From: Leptodontidium sp. MPI-SDFR-AT-0119
Taxonomy: Eukaryota; Ascomycota; Leotiomycetes; Helotiales; Leptodontidiaceae
DNA: 64,000 nucleotides
Direction: 5' to 3'
NCBI GenBank assembly: GCA_020726505.1
Contig: JAHLEZ010000002.1
Location: 4,588,001-4,652,000 of the forward strand
Within the stretch, counting starts at the first letter, position 1; every line of letters begins with the position of its first letter. Shown here piece by piece: positions 12,372 to 24,197 of the stretch. Under the pieces are notes generated by a model. That model saw nothing but the letters and a program-made list of their open reading frames with translations, was not told the DNA's origin and ran no database searches. The position numbers and the translations under genes are program-made.

Positions 12372-12584
12372 ACGTCCTTGACATCGCCAGACAGGCCTTC
12401 CACCAGCATCACGTCCTGATTGCATCAACACCTCGATCTCAATAAGAGCAAACGGCTGGACACATGTTCTTGAACTCTCACTCCTGGAAGACGTCCTTGA
12501 CGTCGCTAGACAGCCTCCCACCAGCGCCACTTCCAGAAACCATCAACAACCCGATCCCAATAAGAGCAAACGGCTCAGACACAT
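12372..12584. repeat. diverged direct duplication, ~94 nt, period ~119 nt
   Basis: Copy A (12372-12465) and copy B (12491-12584) both begin ACGTCCTTGAC and both contain AATAAGAGCAAACGGCT near their ends. They look about 80 percent identical by eye, with small compensating indels. On the minus strand both encode a related peptide beginning PFALI and continuing to a Gly-rich AGGR. The frames then differ because of the indels, so the duplication is probably not under coding constraint today. Confidence 0.85.
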
Positions 12585-12585
12585 A

Positions 12586-14020
12586 GACCGCATCGTCCTG
12601 GGAAAACACATTTCTTTTCGACAGCACAGCGAGTTCGGACACAATTCTTGTCCAAACCAAACACCACGTGACAAATTTGCCCCTTTCTCAAAACACGAGG
12701 TTTGGCCACCTCAGACATGCAGTGACGACGGCTTGCTTAAAGTACATGAGTGGCGGCGCCCAACAATGCACAAATACGAGACGAGGTACCAAATCGGTAA
12801 CAAACCTTCACTAACGATGATCTTCCGGAACGGGAACGGAACAGCTGCATCTCTGATCTCTCTGCTCTGGTCATGAAGTTTTTGCGACGTTGACAAAAGT
12901 TGCCCCATAAAATCGTCACACTCCCGTATCTTCAGCCCAGCCCAAGTAAAGTTCGGCAAGGCAAATAAATATATTAATAGAACGGCGACCCCTACCCAGC
13001 AGCCAGAGCCGCCCTTCCTGGGGCGTCCGAGGCGTACAGCCACACACAGCCTTGGCTGAGAATAAAAAGTTGCTGAGTAGAGTATGTAAGAAAGGTAAGA
13101 TCAAATCGAGGCATTGAATCCTTTCCAATTCCGGTGTGGAATTTCTGAAAGGAGATTTCGAGAAGAATTGAAAGAAGGGAGCTTCAGATGTTCTTTGAGG
13201 GGGTGAGAGGAGGAGGGAGGCCTTTACTCTTGAGAACCTTGAAATGCTTGCTGGCTGTCTTGGTGGTGGTGGCATGGCCGATCCTTGTTTCACGAGACCC
13301 AATCTCAGGGCTTGACAGGTCTGAAGAGTCGGGACACAAGCTTGCGCTGGTGTTTCAAAGGAGAGAGAGAAAGAAGCGAGGTACAAAAATACCTCCTCGC
13401 TCGCACCGGATCTGCAACGAATAGAAATGATTACTGACTGATTCTCCAAGACTGCACTGCATCGCATCTCTGCATCCATCCTGAAGTGAATGAAGCTGTG
13501 GCTTGTCGAGGCGCAGTGAGTGAGTGAGTGAGTGAGTGAGTGGTTGAGCGAGGGACAGGAGTCAAGTCACTCCTGTTCCTTTGTCTCTGTTGAATCAATA
13601 CATCCACCTCCTGCACCTGCACCCTTCCACCTCCACCAACCACTCCACTCTCCACTCGCAACCGATTCTGAACTAAAGCACCGCACCGCACCTCTCCACG
13701 CCACGACCGCCCTCCCCTTTTGTTCAGCAGCGCAGATCTTCCTGCCGAAAATCTCACATCCTGTCCTCTTCATCCTCCTCTTTCATTTCTTCAAACCCCT
13801 CTCTCCTCCATCTTCATCAATCCGATCACCTTCTTCCTTTGCTGCATTCTTTCTTGCAGCGTTACTCGGCTGTGACGTCGTTTTGTTGATGCACAGTGAT
13901 TCTTCGGCAGCACATTACATTCTCGTCTTGAATCTCACGACAATACACCCCGACGACCTCCCTACGTCACCATTTCATCTCGAACACTCGTTATCAAAGA
14001 ATAGATAATACACCGACACT
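12586..14020. other. chitin synthase promoter and 5' leader region
   Basis: The distal half shows nothing recognisable. From about 13580 to 14020 the plus strand is very rich in C and T, with many CCTCC/TTCTTC blocks, typical of a fungal promoter and leader just before a highly expressed gene. The chitin synthase ATG follows at 14021. Confidence 0.5.
13515..13542. repeat. (GTGA)7 microsatellite
   Basis: About seven tandem copies of GTGA lie some 480 nt upstream of the chitin synthase start. Confidence 0.85.
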
Positions 14021-16953
14021 ATGGCATACCCTGGCGGCGGCAATGGAGGGTACCAAGGAGAGCAGTTGCAAGATCTCCCCCCTGGAGGCAGCGTAAGTTT
14101 GCTAGGTGGATTGGAAGGTTTACAACGTCTAATATTGCAATTTAGTATCATAGACCCCCTCAAGACGACGAAGATGGAGCCCAGCCTCTTCTTCACTCAC
14201 AACCAGCTGGCGGTCCCTTTGCGAGCCCCTACGATAGCCAGGCAAATACCCTACGTGCGGCGACACCTCCTGTAAGACCAGTATCTGCGTACAGTCTCAC
14301 TGAAACATACGCCGCCCAGCCAGGAGGTGGACCACCGCCTGCACCATACTCGAATAGCGAATATGGAGGAAGCACAACTACATACGGGCACCCGCTTGAG
14401 GACAACGCATACCCAAGATCCGACTCTCCATACTCCAGGGCTGATACAAACTCCACGGAGGCTTGGCGACAACGACAAGCTCCAGGCGGAGCTCCCGGGG
14501 CCAGTGGAGGCCTGAAGCGATATGCAACTAGGAAGGTCAAGCTGGTTGGGGGAACAGTCTTGAGTGTTGACCATCCAGTTCCATCTGCTATCAAGAACGC
14601 GGTACAGCTTAAGTATAGGCAGGAGGCGGAGGCGGTGGGTAGTGAGGAATTCGTGAATATGCGATACACAGCTGCTACCTGCGATCCCGATGAGTTCACT
14701 CTCAAGAATGGCTACAATCTTCGCCCGGCGATGTACAATCGTCACACGGAGTTGCTCATTGCAGTCACATATTACAACGAAGACAAGCAATTGACGGCCC
14801 GTACGCTGCACGGTGTCATGCAAAATATCCGAGATATTGTCAACCTCAAGAAGTCCGATTTCTGGAATGTCGGTGGTCCTGCGTGGCAGAAGATTGTGGT
14901 CTGCCTTGTTTTCGATGGTATCGACCCCTGCGACAAGGATACTCTGGATGTTTTGGCAACAATCGGTGTCTACCAGGATGGTGTTATGAAGAAGGACGTT
15001 GATGGAAAGGAGACGGTTGCCCATATTTTCGAGTATACCACGCAACTGTCCGTTACTGCCAACCAGCAGCTTATTCGACCTTCCGATGACAGCACCAACA
15101 CTCTTCCTCCTGTGCAGATGATGTTCTGTTTGAAGCAGAAGAACACCAAGAAGATCAACTCTCACAGATGGCTTTTCAACGCCTTTGGTCGCCTCCTGAA
15201 CCCAGAAGTCTGCATTCTTCTCGACGCTGGAACCAAGCCTGGACCAAAATCTCTTCTTTCTCTCTGGGAAGGATTCTACAATGACAAGGACTTGGGAGGA
15301 GCTTGCGGTGAAATTCATGCTATGTTGGGAAAGGGCGGCCGCAAGTTGTTGAACCCTCTGGTTGCAGCGCAGAATTTCGAGTACAAGATCTCCAATATTC
15401 TGGATAAGCCTCTGGAGAGTTCCTTCGGATACGTCAGCGTGTTGCCCGGCGCTTTCTCAGCATACCGTTTCCGAGCTATCATGGGACGACCTTTGGAGCA
15501 ATATTTCCACGGTGATCATACGCTTTCAAAGAAGTACGGAAAGAAGGGTATTGAGGGAATGAACATCTTCAAGAAGAACATGTTTTTGGCCGAGGACAGA
15601 ATTCTGTGTTTCGAGCTGGTCGCGAAGGCGGGGTCAAAGTGGCATCTGACTTACATCAAGGCTGCCAAGGGAGAAACCGATGTTCCTGAGGGAGCTGCTG
15701 AGTTCATTGGACAACGTAGAAGATGGCTGAACGGTTCGTTCGCCGCTAGTATGTACTCGATCATGCATTTCGGCAGAATGTAAGTTGCGCCTCGTTTCAT
15801 ACGGAAATCATTAGCTAACTTTCACAGGTACAAGAGCGGTCACAACCTGGTCCGCATGTTCTTCCTCCACATCCAACTGATCTACAATATGTTCACCGTT
15901 TTCTTGTCTTGGTTCATGTTGGCATCTTTCTGGCTTACAACTACTGTTATCATGGATCTTGTCGGAAATCCAGTGGCAGCTTCCAACACGTCCGCTGAGC
16001 ATCACGGCTGGCCATTCGGCGATACTGCAACTCCCATCATCAACACGATCCTAAAATACCTCTACCTGGCATTCCTCCTGGTTCAATTTATCCTTGCGCT
16101 TGGGAACAGACCAAAGGGTTCTAAAATCACCTATATGCTTTCGTTCATCGTCTTTGGTGTTATCAACGCATATCTGATCGTTCTCTCCATGTACTTGGCT
16201 ATTCGTGGTATCTCAGGATCGTCATTCAGCACCGACAGCGTGGACGACTTCTTCAAGAGTTTCTTCGGAAGTGGCGATGGTGGTGGTGGTATTATCATCG
16301 TCGCCCTGTTGGCTACCTTCGGTCTCTACTTTGTCGCATCCTTCATGTACCTTGATCCTTGGCACATGTTCACCTCCTTCGGTCAATACTTGCTCCTCGC
16401 TTCGTCTTACATCAACGTCCTCATGGTCTACGCATTCAGCAATTGGCATGATGTTTCATGGGGTACGAAGGGATCTGACAAGGCTGACGCTCTTCCCTCT
16501 GCAACCACCAAGAAGGAAGATGGAAAGGGAGCAGTTGTCGAGGAAATCGAAAGACCCCAAGAGGACATTGACAGTCAATTTGAGTCTACGGTCAAGCGCG
16601 CACTGAAACCTTACGTTCCCGTTGTGGAAGTTGAAGTGAAGTCCCTTGAGGATTCCTACAAATCTTTCAGAACCAAGCTTTTGATCAGCTGGATTTTCTC
16701 GAACGCTCTGTTGGCAGTTGTTATTACCAGTGATAGCGTCGACAAATTTGGATTCGGAGTACGTATTCCTTACCCCTGGCCCTCGCAGAACAAGTACTAA
16801 CATTCCTCACAGAACCATGATGCAGCCGACCGCACCCAGAAATTCTTCACCGTCCTCCTGTACGCCACCGCTGTCCTGGCATGTATCCGTTTCATTGGGT
16901 GCATGTGGTTCTTGGGCCGCTCGGGTATCATGTGCTGCTTCACCAGACGCTAA
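14021..16953 (+). CDS. chs3: class III chitin synthase
   Basis: This is a processive GT2 glycosyltransferase that polymerises UDP-GlcNAc into chitin at the plasma membrane. There are four exons: 14021-14092, 14146-15779, 15828-16758 and 16813-16953, giving 925 residues, the usual class III length. A Gly/Pro-rich cytosolic N-terminus beginning [10 protein letters not shown] includes the family-typical [10 protein letters not shown]. The catalytic core holds [38 protein letters not shown] (Asp near residue 508) and the [10 protein letters not shown] signature near residue 547. Several membrane segments follow, and the tail ends [17 protein letters not shown]. The overall sequence matches what I know of Neurospora chs-1 and Aspergillus chsB/chsG, hence class III rather than I or II; these are important for hyphal growth. 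All three introns have GTAAGT- or GTACGT-type donors. The symbol is by class, not by a species locus name. Confidence 0.96.
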
Positions 16954-17534
16954 ACCAATTGTGATGTATATTTCCTCTTACCACAAGATCGGGTTTAGCT
17001 ATCATGCATGGGGAAACAAATGGTCGAGGGAAGAGGGAAGGGCCTACTGTAACAATATCTACAGCATGTGTGCCGTGGCCCGACTGTTCTTTGCATACAT
17101 GCCCATCATATCGGGGCTGGCGTTCTTTGTTTTTTTGTCGCCTGATTTTCTTCTTTTAGATGGATGGATGGATGTGAATGGGGTTGCATTTGCAAGGCGA
17201 GAGAGAGAGAGTGTGTGTGTGTATCTGTGTGAGAGTATAAAAATGATACGTGGATGGACAGAGATGAGAAGATACCTTGAAAACACTTGCTGCTTCTGCT
17301 GGATTTCTTGCATTGTTGCCTGCCTGCCTGCTCAGTCCATCTTGTCCGCGTGGATGGGCTTGGCGGGCTAATGGAAAAGGGCTGTATTTATGTATGTATG
17401 TACTGAATCCGCTGCGTTTCTTTTCTTGCTTGTCGATTGTGTGTCAGCGTGTCTCTTGGAATGGACTGGAGTGGAGTGGAGTGAGAAATTGAATACCCTT
17501 CGTGATTTTTAGGTTTTTGCTTCGTCCTCTTTTC

Positions 17535-17553
17535 TTGTGTGTGTGTGTGTGTG
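17535..17553. repeat. (GT)n microsatellite
   Basis: Nine to ten GT units in the 3' flank of the chitin synthase gene. A shorter GA/GT run lies at about 17198-17222. Confidence 0.8.
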
Positions 17554-17753
17554 CTTGATTGAGTACTGATTGGTGTATGGATGTGAAGTTTGTGTGTTTT
17601 GTGAATTTTACATTGAGATTAGGTGTTGAGTGCTGTGTTTGAGGAGGGGATGGATGTATATGTTTCCTTTGGTCACTTACTTGCTCCGGACGGAGATGGA
17701 GATGGACATGGTGAGAGAAGGAGGAAGACGGAGAGGGAGGGGCGGAGACTTGC

Positions 17754-17775
17754 AATGAATGAATGAATGAATGAA
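17754..17775. repeat. (AATG)n microsatellite
   Basis: About five tandem AATG units in the convergent intergenic region. Confidence 0.8.
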
Positions 17776-18839
17776 CGGCAGGAAGGAAACGATCCTCAAC
17801 AGTCGAGAGCGTGCCTCTTATATCTTATACCAAGCCAGGTAGTCAGGTAGCTAGCTAGCAGCTAGTATGTATCTTCTTGCCTTAGGGTCTTTCTTGGTGT
17901 GACTAGGGAATCCCCTTTTCGTTCTACTGTAGGTGAGGATCTTGGCTTCTGTCACTCTACTCGTACTTGGATGGATAGTCTGGGATTTTCGGATTATCGG
18001 ATCCCGCTGTGTCCGAGGAGAAACAGAGATGGGGGTGTGGTATTGGCGAAGGCGAGGGTGAGGGCGATGATAGCCCGAGTATTTTTAGATTTTTTTTCTT
18101 TTCTTGTTTTCATGGGAGGGGAGCGAGGTTATGCTACAGTACGGTAGTACGGTAGATAGTGGACTTTTGATGCCATGGATTGAGTCGGATACATCACATG
18201 TTTGGTTATAAGGTAGGAATAATCCTTCTTCTCCTTGGAGGTCTTGGCGCTCGAGTCTAGCTGGACGTTTGGGACTATCTTCTACTGTATGTTGGACGTG
18301 CGTGTTTTGATTGAATAGGATGTTGGATTCGCGCTCTGTTCTGGGCCTTGCTAACTGTCTCTTTGTCTGTATATTCTGCTTGCATCTGTAAGGGCGATGT
18401 ATATGTGTTTGTATATAGTATGACACTGATTGACTGAGTTTGAATAGCTGGCGTGATCTATAGGAAGGAGTAATTGGCCTGAACATTGCTTGGATTATTT
18501 TCACTAGCCCGAGGGTTACTCCAAGCACAACCCCAAGATCTTTCCCCAGAGATTGGTCGCTCGGTTTAAGATGAATTTTCCATTCGCGTAGAATAGAACA
18601 GGCAGTATCTATCGTTCTTGGCGATCTGATGTGATGTCAAGAGAGTCAATTCTACTACAAACAAGCCTTTTGGTGCCCCCGCCCTACAGAAAAGGTTGGA
18701 TCCCTAAAACGCCTGAAAATGCACAACCGTCCCCAATTCCTTCGTTCGTTCGTTCCTCCGCTCGCCCGTTCGTTCTTTCGTTTACCATGACCATGAGAGA
18801 ACCAAAGCAAGCAAGTAACTTCGTAATGCACACCACCTT

Positions 18840-20137
18840 CTACAACTGCCCAGCTGCCCGTGCTTGCCTCTCTACCTCGTAAGTGAAATCGAAGTATGCT
18901 TTGTCGAACTGGTGGACGCGGACATAGCCGTCTTCACCACCGCTTGCGTAGCCCTTTCCGGTTGGGTCGGCTGCTACGGTGTCTGGGTGTTTGTTAGTAA
19001 AGAGTATATAGTGCATGGTAGGTGGTAATGGAGGATATTTGCGTAGGAGAGCTTACTCAAAGGACCAAAGTGGCCACGGACTCTACCAATCTCCTCTTCG
19101 AAAATCTTGTGGTAGAAACGCGCTTCGAATTTACCCTGTCTGGTGTTGGTAGTGGTGACATCCATAGCAGCCTGTCCTCCGCCGAGGATGACGAAGTCCT
19201 TGTTGGGCGTGATGGAGGCGCTGTTAAGAGGGGTGTCGGCTATGTAGGTCTTGAAGACTTCGAGGTCGGTGGCGTTGATGAGCTTGGCGGACTTGTCTTT
19301 CGAGGCGGTGATGAAGTAGGTTCGGTCGGGGGACCATTGGAGGTCGGTTACTTGCAGGTCTGGCTCGTGGACTTGGACGTTGTCGAGTTGTTCTCCGGTC
19401 TAATTCTCGTTAACTCTGCTATCCAAAATATGGCCTACTCTAATAATGGTATTGGGGTATTTATGCATGTACCTTTGCATCGTACTGCGAAACTGATCCA
19501 TCCTCATGTCCTGCAATGATGTACTTCGAGAGGTAGCTCCATCCTGCAACGGTAGCCTTACTCTCCTCACAAGTGATGACCAGAGCCTTCTCATCAGACT
19601 GCTCAGCCTCAACATCGACCTTGATATCCAGAACGACGATGGTGCCCAAGAAACCCATGCGCTTCTCGGTGACGGCCAGCAGTTGTGAGCCATCCTCGTT
19701 GAACTCGACTCTCTTGACGGCGGTATCGAAGTTCCAGACCTTCAGGCACTTCCCCGATCGGATATCCCATAACCGGACAGTATTATCAGCGGCGCCACTT
19801 GCGATCACGGTGCTGGTTGGGTCGACGTCGACGGTCCAGAGGGCTCCCTGGTGGCCGTGATATGTTCCCAGACGCTCGCCGTTATGTGCGAACCAGGCGC
19901 AGATATGCTGATCCTTCGCGGTCGAGAAGATGATGTCGCCATCTCTGTTGTATCTATACCATAATCAATATCAAAGACCATGCGCCGTGTATTCGAAGTG
20001 GTTTGCCTACTTGATTTGGGTGAGAGCCCGCTCCTGTAGTGGGGTAAATTAGAAGAGGTCGCAGAGGAAGGAGAGAGAGTAAAGCGTGGGATTTGGACGG
20101 CGACACTTACATGTCCTTGGAGTAGAGTTGGTCTCAT
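18840..20137 (-). CDS. tif34: translation initiation factor eIF3 subunit i
   Basis: This is a WD40 beta-propeller subunit of the eIF3 complex, which assembles the 43S pre-initiation complex in the cytosol. Five exons (20137-20111, 20033-20011, 19953-19473, 19399-19057, 18982-18840) sum to 1017 nt, or 338 residues, the normal length for eIF3i. It begins [20 protein letters not shown], the conserved family start. WD-type repeats include [18 protein letters not shown] and [20 protein letters not shown]. The family phrase HFGPLNTVA is formed exactly across the last intron, which confirms that splice. It ends RQARAAGQL. The two tiny first exons are typical of this gene in fungi. Its start faces the C1-THF synthase gene over 536 nt, so the two probably share a promoter region containing two perfect TGASTCA sites. 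Confidence 0.97.
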
Positions 20138-20290
20138 GTTGGCGGTTCGATATTCCTTGTACTGGTAAGAGATGCAAGGTCAAGGAACTGCACTGCGGGG
20201 GAGGAGGCTCTCTTTTAAAAGTTCGCGATGCGGCGCCGCCTCTCGAATCTGGAATCTCCAAAGCCAGAGCCGAACCAAAAAATGTGTGGT

Positions 20291-20297
20291 TGAGTCA
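20291..20297 (+). promoter_or_regulatory. TGAGTCA, candidate Cpc1/Gcn4 (AP-1 like) site
   Basis: This is a perfect match to the bZIP amino-acid-control element TGASTCA, 154 nt upstream of the eIF3i start. It stands next to a CCAAT box (20299-20303), a site for the Hap/CBC complex. In yeast a Bas1-type activator of one-carbon and purine genes also reads the TGACTC core. Confidence 0.55.
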
Positions 20298-20460
20298 GCC
20301 AATCAGAAGGCCGACCGCCGCTAAGCAGGAAAAGAAATGGTAAGTGCTTGCTTGATGGATGAAAGAGAGCAGAATTAATTCTATGCTACAGTATTCATCC
20401 TGGAGCATCCGGACCACGCGTAACGGATAACTCCTGAGCCGTTAATTCTTAATTAATTCC

Positions 20461-20467
20461 TGACTCA
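20461..20467 (+). promoter_or_regulatory. TGACTCA, candidate Cpc1/Gcn4 (or Bas1-like) site
   Basis: A second perfect TGASTCA element lies 207 nt upstream of the long-form C1-THF synthase ATG at 20674. It is the reverse complement of the first site. Confidence 0.55.
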
Positions 20468-20673
20468 TTTTCTTTTCCTTTGTTACTCATTCTTCTCCCA
20501 CTTATTGTATACTACATCTGCATTGGGGACACTGGTCTCATCCGCTCCCTCAAGCGTGCAGTCATTCTTTTCCCCAGCGGGTGCAATTGCTCATTGTTCA
20601 GAGTCATCACTTTTCGGTCCCAATCTTGAAGATAATCGTATCTCCCTGCAATCCCATCCCATCCAACCCCGGC

Positions 20674-23600
20674 ATGTTCACGCGAGCTTTTGTGCATCGG
20701 CACAGTGCTGGGAGTAGAATTGGCAGTGGATGTGGGAGTGGCAGTGGCAGTGAAGCAGCGTTGTGCGCCTTCCAGCTACAAACGAGGTCCTATTATTTTC
20801 TCCCCTCTTCTTCTACCGCATTCAGGGCCAGACTTCACTCTTCGATCTCACTACAACAACCACTACCAAAAGCACAACCACACGCCCAGTCGCACGCATC
20901 ATCAATCTTACCTCGGCGCCCGTTGGACCGGACTTGTGCAGTGCGGTCATTCTCCAATTGCAATCGTTCAGCCTCGTCTCGAGTCGCTGCTGCTCCCTCT
21001 CCTCCCACCACCACCAGGAACACCTTAAAATCGCGGGGTCAAAATCTTCGTTTCTGTCGATCGTCAAGCCGCCCTCTCACCCCCACCTCTGATGCAACTT
21101 CCTCCTCTCTTTTCTCAACCTCACATACTTCACAATCCAGGCCATTCTCCAGCACTTCTTCTGCGATGACCGCTAATAAGATTGATGGCACCGCCATCGC
21201 CAAGAAGATCCGTGAGAGGCTCCATGCCGAAATCGAGAGCACTCAGAAGATCAACCCGAGGTACAAGCCTTCTCTCAAGATCATCCAAGGTATGTCTGGT
21301 CTACAAACATTTGCAAAGGGAGAGGGATGCTAATGAATTTTCAGTCGGCGATCGATCGGATTCGAGTATGTTGATTCAGTGAATTTTTGGTACTGTAGTT
21401 GGTTGACTGACCACTTTAGCTACTTATGTTCGCATGAAACTGAAGGCTGCCGAGGAGGTAAGCAATTTCTCACATGCCATTTATGATATCTCTTACTTAT
21501 ATTGTACTAGGCTAGCATCGATTGCGAACTCATCCAATACCCCGAGACTGTCTCCGAGGCCGAATTACTTGAGGATATCACCCGTCTAAACTACGATACC
21601 ACTGTCCACGGAATTCTTGTGCAACTACCAGTACCAAAACACATATCCGAATACGCAGTCACCTCGGCTGTTGCTGATGAGAAGGACGTTGATGGGTTCG
21701 GAGCAAACAATATCGGAGAGCTTGCAAAACGGGGAGGCCACCCATTGTTCACACCATGCACTCCCAAGGGTGTTATGGTCTTGCTTCAAGAAACTGGAAT
21801 TGATCTTAAGGGAAAAAATGCCGTTGTTCTTGGACGAAGCGATATTGTGGGAAGCCCAGTCAGCTATCTTCTCAAGAATGCCGATGCTACCGTCACAGTC
21901 TGCCACTCGAAAACCGTCGGTCTTGAGGATCACATCAAGAAGGCAGATGTCCTTGTCGCAGCAATTGGACAGGCAAATTTCGTAAAGGGCGAATGGTTGA
22001 AGCCAGGTGCTGTAGTGATTGATGTCGGAACTAACTTCATTCCCGATGAGACCAAGAAGTCTGGCCAGAGACTCGTCGGTGATGTGGATTTTGCATCTGC
22101 CTCCGAGGTCGCTTCCTTCATTACTCCAGTCCCAGGTGGAGTTGGCCCAATGACTGTTGCCATGTTGCTCCAGAATGTTGTGGACTCAGCTGCTCACTAC
22201 TCAGAAAAGCAAAAGAGCAGATCTATCCTGCCTCTGCCTCTCACGCTGAAGACTCCCGTTCCTTCAGATATTGCTATTTCAAGAGCTCAGCGCCCAAAGC
22301 AGATTACTCGCATTGCAAAGGAGATTGGCATCGCGGGTCATGAGCTTGAGCCTTATGGTGCTTACAAGGGTAAGGTGGATTTGAGTCTTCTCAAACGACT
22401 TGAGCATCGCCGCAATGGCAAGTATGTTGTCATTACTGGTATCACACCCACACCACTTGGTGAGGGGAAATCTACTACCACCATGGGTATTGCTCAAGCC
22501 CTTGGCGCTCACTTGAACCGCATTGCCTTCGCAAATGTCCGCCAACCTAGTCAAGGGCCAACTTTTGGAATCAAGGGAGGAGCTGCTGGAGGCGGATATA
22601 GTCAGGTCATCCCCATGGACGAGTTCAATCTCCATCTTACTGGAGATATTCACGCCATTACCGCTGCAAACAATCTTTTGGCTGCTGCCATTGAGACCAG
22701 AATGTTCCACGAGAACACCCAAAAGAATGCTGCTCTTTACAAGCGTCTTGTCCCAGCAAAGAAGGGCAAGCGTGAGTTCCAACCCATCATGTTCCGCCGT
22801 CTCAAGAAGCTCGGCATTACCAAGACTGATCCAAATGAGCTTACCGAGGATGAGATCCACCGATTTGCCAGATTAGATATCGACCCATCCACAATTACAT
22901 GGAGACGTGTATTGGATGTGAACGATCGTCACTTGAGAGGAGTCACTGTTGGTACTGCTGGTACTGAGAAGGGTCAGACTCGAGAAACCGGCTTCGATAT
23001 TTCCGTCGCCAGTGAGTGCATGGCTATTCTTGCCTTGAGCAGTGATCTCAATGATATGAGAGAACGACTCGGTAGAATGGTCATTGGTTCCTCCAGAGCT
23101 GGTGATCCAGTGACTTGTGATGATATTGGTGCTGGTGGCGCTCTTACTGCTTTGATGAAGGATGCTATCAAGCCCAACCTCATGCAAACATTGGAGGGCA
23201 CCCCGGTCTTTGTCCACGCTGGACCATTCGCAAACATCAGTATTGGAGCTAGTTCAGTCCTTGCTGACAAGCTTGCTTTGAAGCTTGCTGGTACCGAGCC
23301 TGACGAGGACCACAACGAGAAGGCTGGCTTTGTCATTACCGAGGCCGGTTTTGATTTCACCATGGGAGGAGAGCGTTTCTTCAACATCAAGTGCCGATCG
23401 TCTGGTCTTGTTCCCGATGTCGTGGTCATTGTTGCAACAGTCCGAGCCCTGAAGGTCCACGGAGGTGGACCTCCTATTGCTCCTGGAGCCGCACTCGATA
23501 AGGTATACCGTGAAGAGAATGTTGAGATTCTCCGCGCAGGATGTGTCAATCTCAAGAAGCACATCTCCAACGCCAAGACATATGGTGTTCCAGTTGTCGT

Positions 23601-24197
23601 TGCTATCAACAAGTTCGAGACTGATACCGATGCTGAGATTGAAGTCATTCGACAGGAGTCAATTGCTGCTGGCGCTGAGGATGCCATCCCTGCCAACCAC
23701 TGGGCTGAAGGTGGAAAGGGTGCTGTTGATATCGCCAAAGGCGTTATTGCCGCCAGTGAGAAGCAAAACAACTTTAAGCTCCTGTACAGCCTGGATGGCG
23801 ATGTCCAGACTCGTATTGAGGCGATTGGCAAGCAAATGTATGGAGCTGACAAGGTTGAGTTCAGCGAGATTGCTCAGAAGAAGGTCGACACCTATACCAA
23901 GCAAGGCTTTGGCAACTTGCCAATCTGTATTGCTAAGACACAATACTCATTGTCTCATGACCCTGATCTGAAGGGTGCCCCAACTGGTTTCACTGTCCCT
24001 ATTAGGGATGTGCGGTTGGCGGCTGGCGCAGGATATTTGTAAGTTGAGCCTACTACTAAGCCAGAAATATTTTACTAACATTGCACAGGTACGCTCTTGC
24101 TGCCGATATCCAGACCATCCCAGGTCTGCCTACTGCCCCTGGATATCTCAACGTCGATGTCGATACCGAGACGGGGGAGATCGACGGACTCTTCTAG
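20674..24197 (+). CDS. ade3/mis1: C1-tetrahydrofolate synthase, trifunctional; possible dual start
   Basis: One polypeptide carries 5,10-methylene-THF dehydrogenase, methenyl-THF cyclohydrolase and 10-formyl-THF synthetase, supplying one-carbon units for purines, thymidylate and formyl-Met. Five exons (20674-21289, 21345-21365, 21420-21457, 21511-24038, 24089-24197) sum to 3312 nt, or 1103 residues. The dehydrogenase/cyclohydrolase domain includes YVRMK, the motif VQLPVP, DVDGF and [15 protein letters not shown]. The synthetase domain includes [13 protein letters not shown] (about residue 535-547), [13 protein letters not shown] and the C-terminal [21 protein letters not shown]. The cytosolic yeast enzyme is about 946 residues. 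Here an in-frame [16 protein letters not shown] at 21166 would give 939 residues, while ATG 20674 adds 164 Ser/Arg-rich, nearly acid-free residues resembling a mitochondrial presequence. Only one gene is in this window, so dual products by alternative starts are plausible. Confidence 0.96.

Larger units (their letters stand above)
16954..18839. other. convergent intergenic region (chs / eIF3i), no gene
   Basis: This is 1.9 kb between two 3' ends. It is GT- and AT-rich with several microsatellites and no supported coding frame. Both 3' UTRs must lie here. Confidence 0.6.
20138..20673. promoter_or_regulatory. divergent promoter, eIF3i / C1-THF synthase
   Basis: These 536 nt separate two divergent starts. 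They contain a perfect TGAGTCA at 20291-20297, a CCAAT box at 20299-20303, a perfect TGACTCA at 20461-20467, and AT-rich TTAATTCTTAATTAATTC just before the latter. Assignment to either gene is inference. Confidence 0.7.

Noticed and set aside
14251..15318. 355-codon minus-strand open frame opposite the chitin synthase
   Set aside because: It is the antisense shadow of the conserved catalytic exon; its composition (Val/Leu/His/Arg-rich) mirrors the sense codons and it has no family motif.
22974..23852. 292-codon minus-strand open frame inside the C1-THF synthase gene
   Set aside because: Shadow of the formyl-THF synthetase exon, Ser/Ala-rich by reverse complementation, with no independent support.
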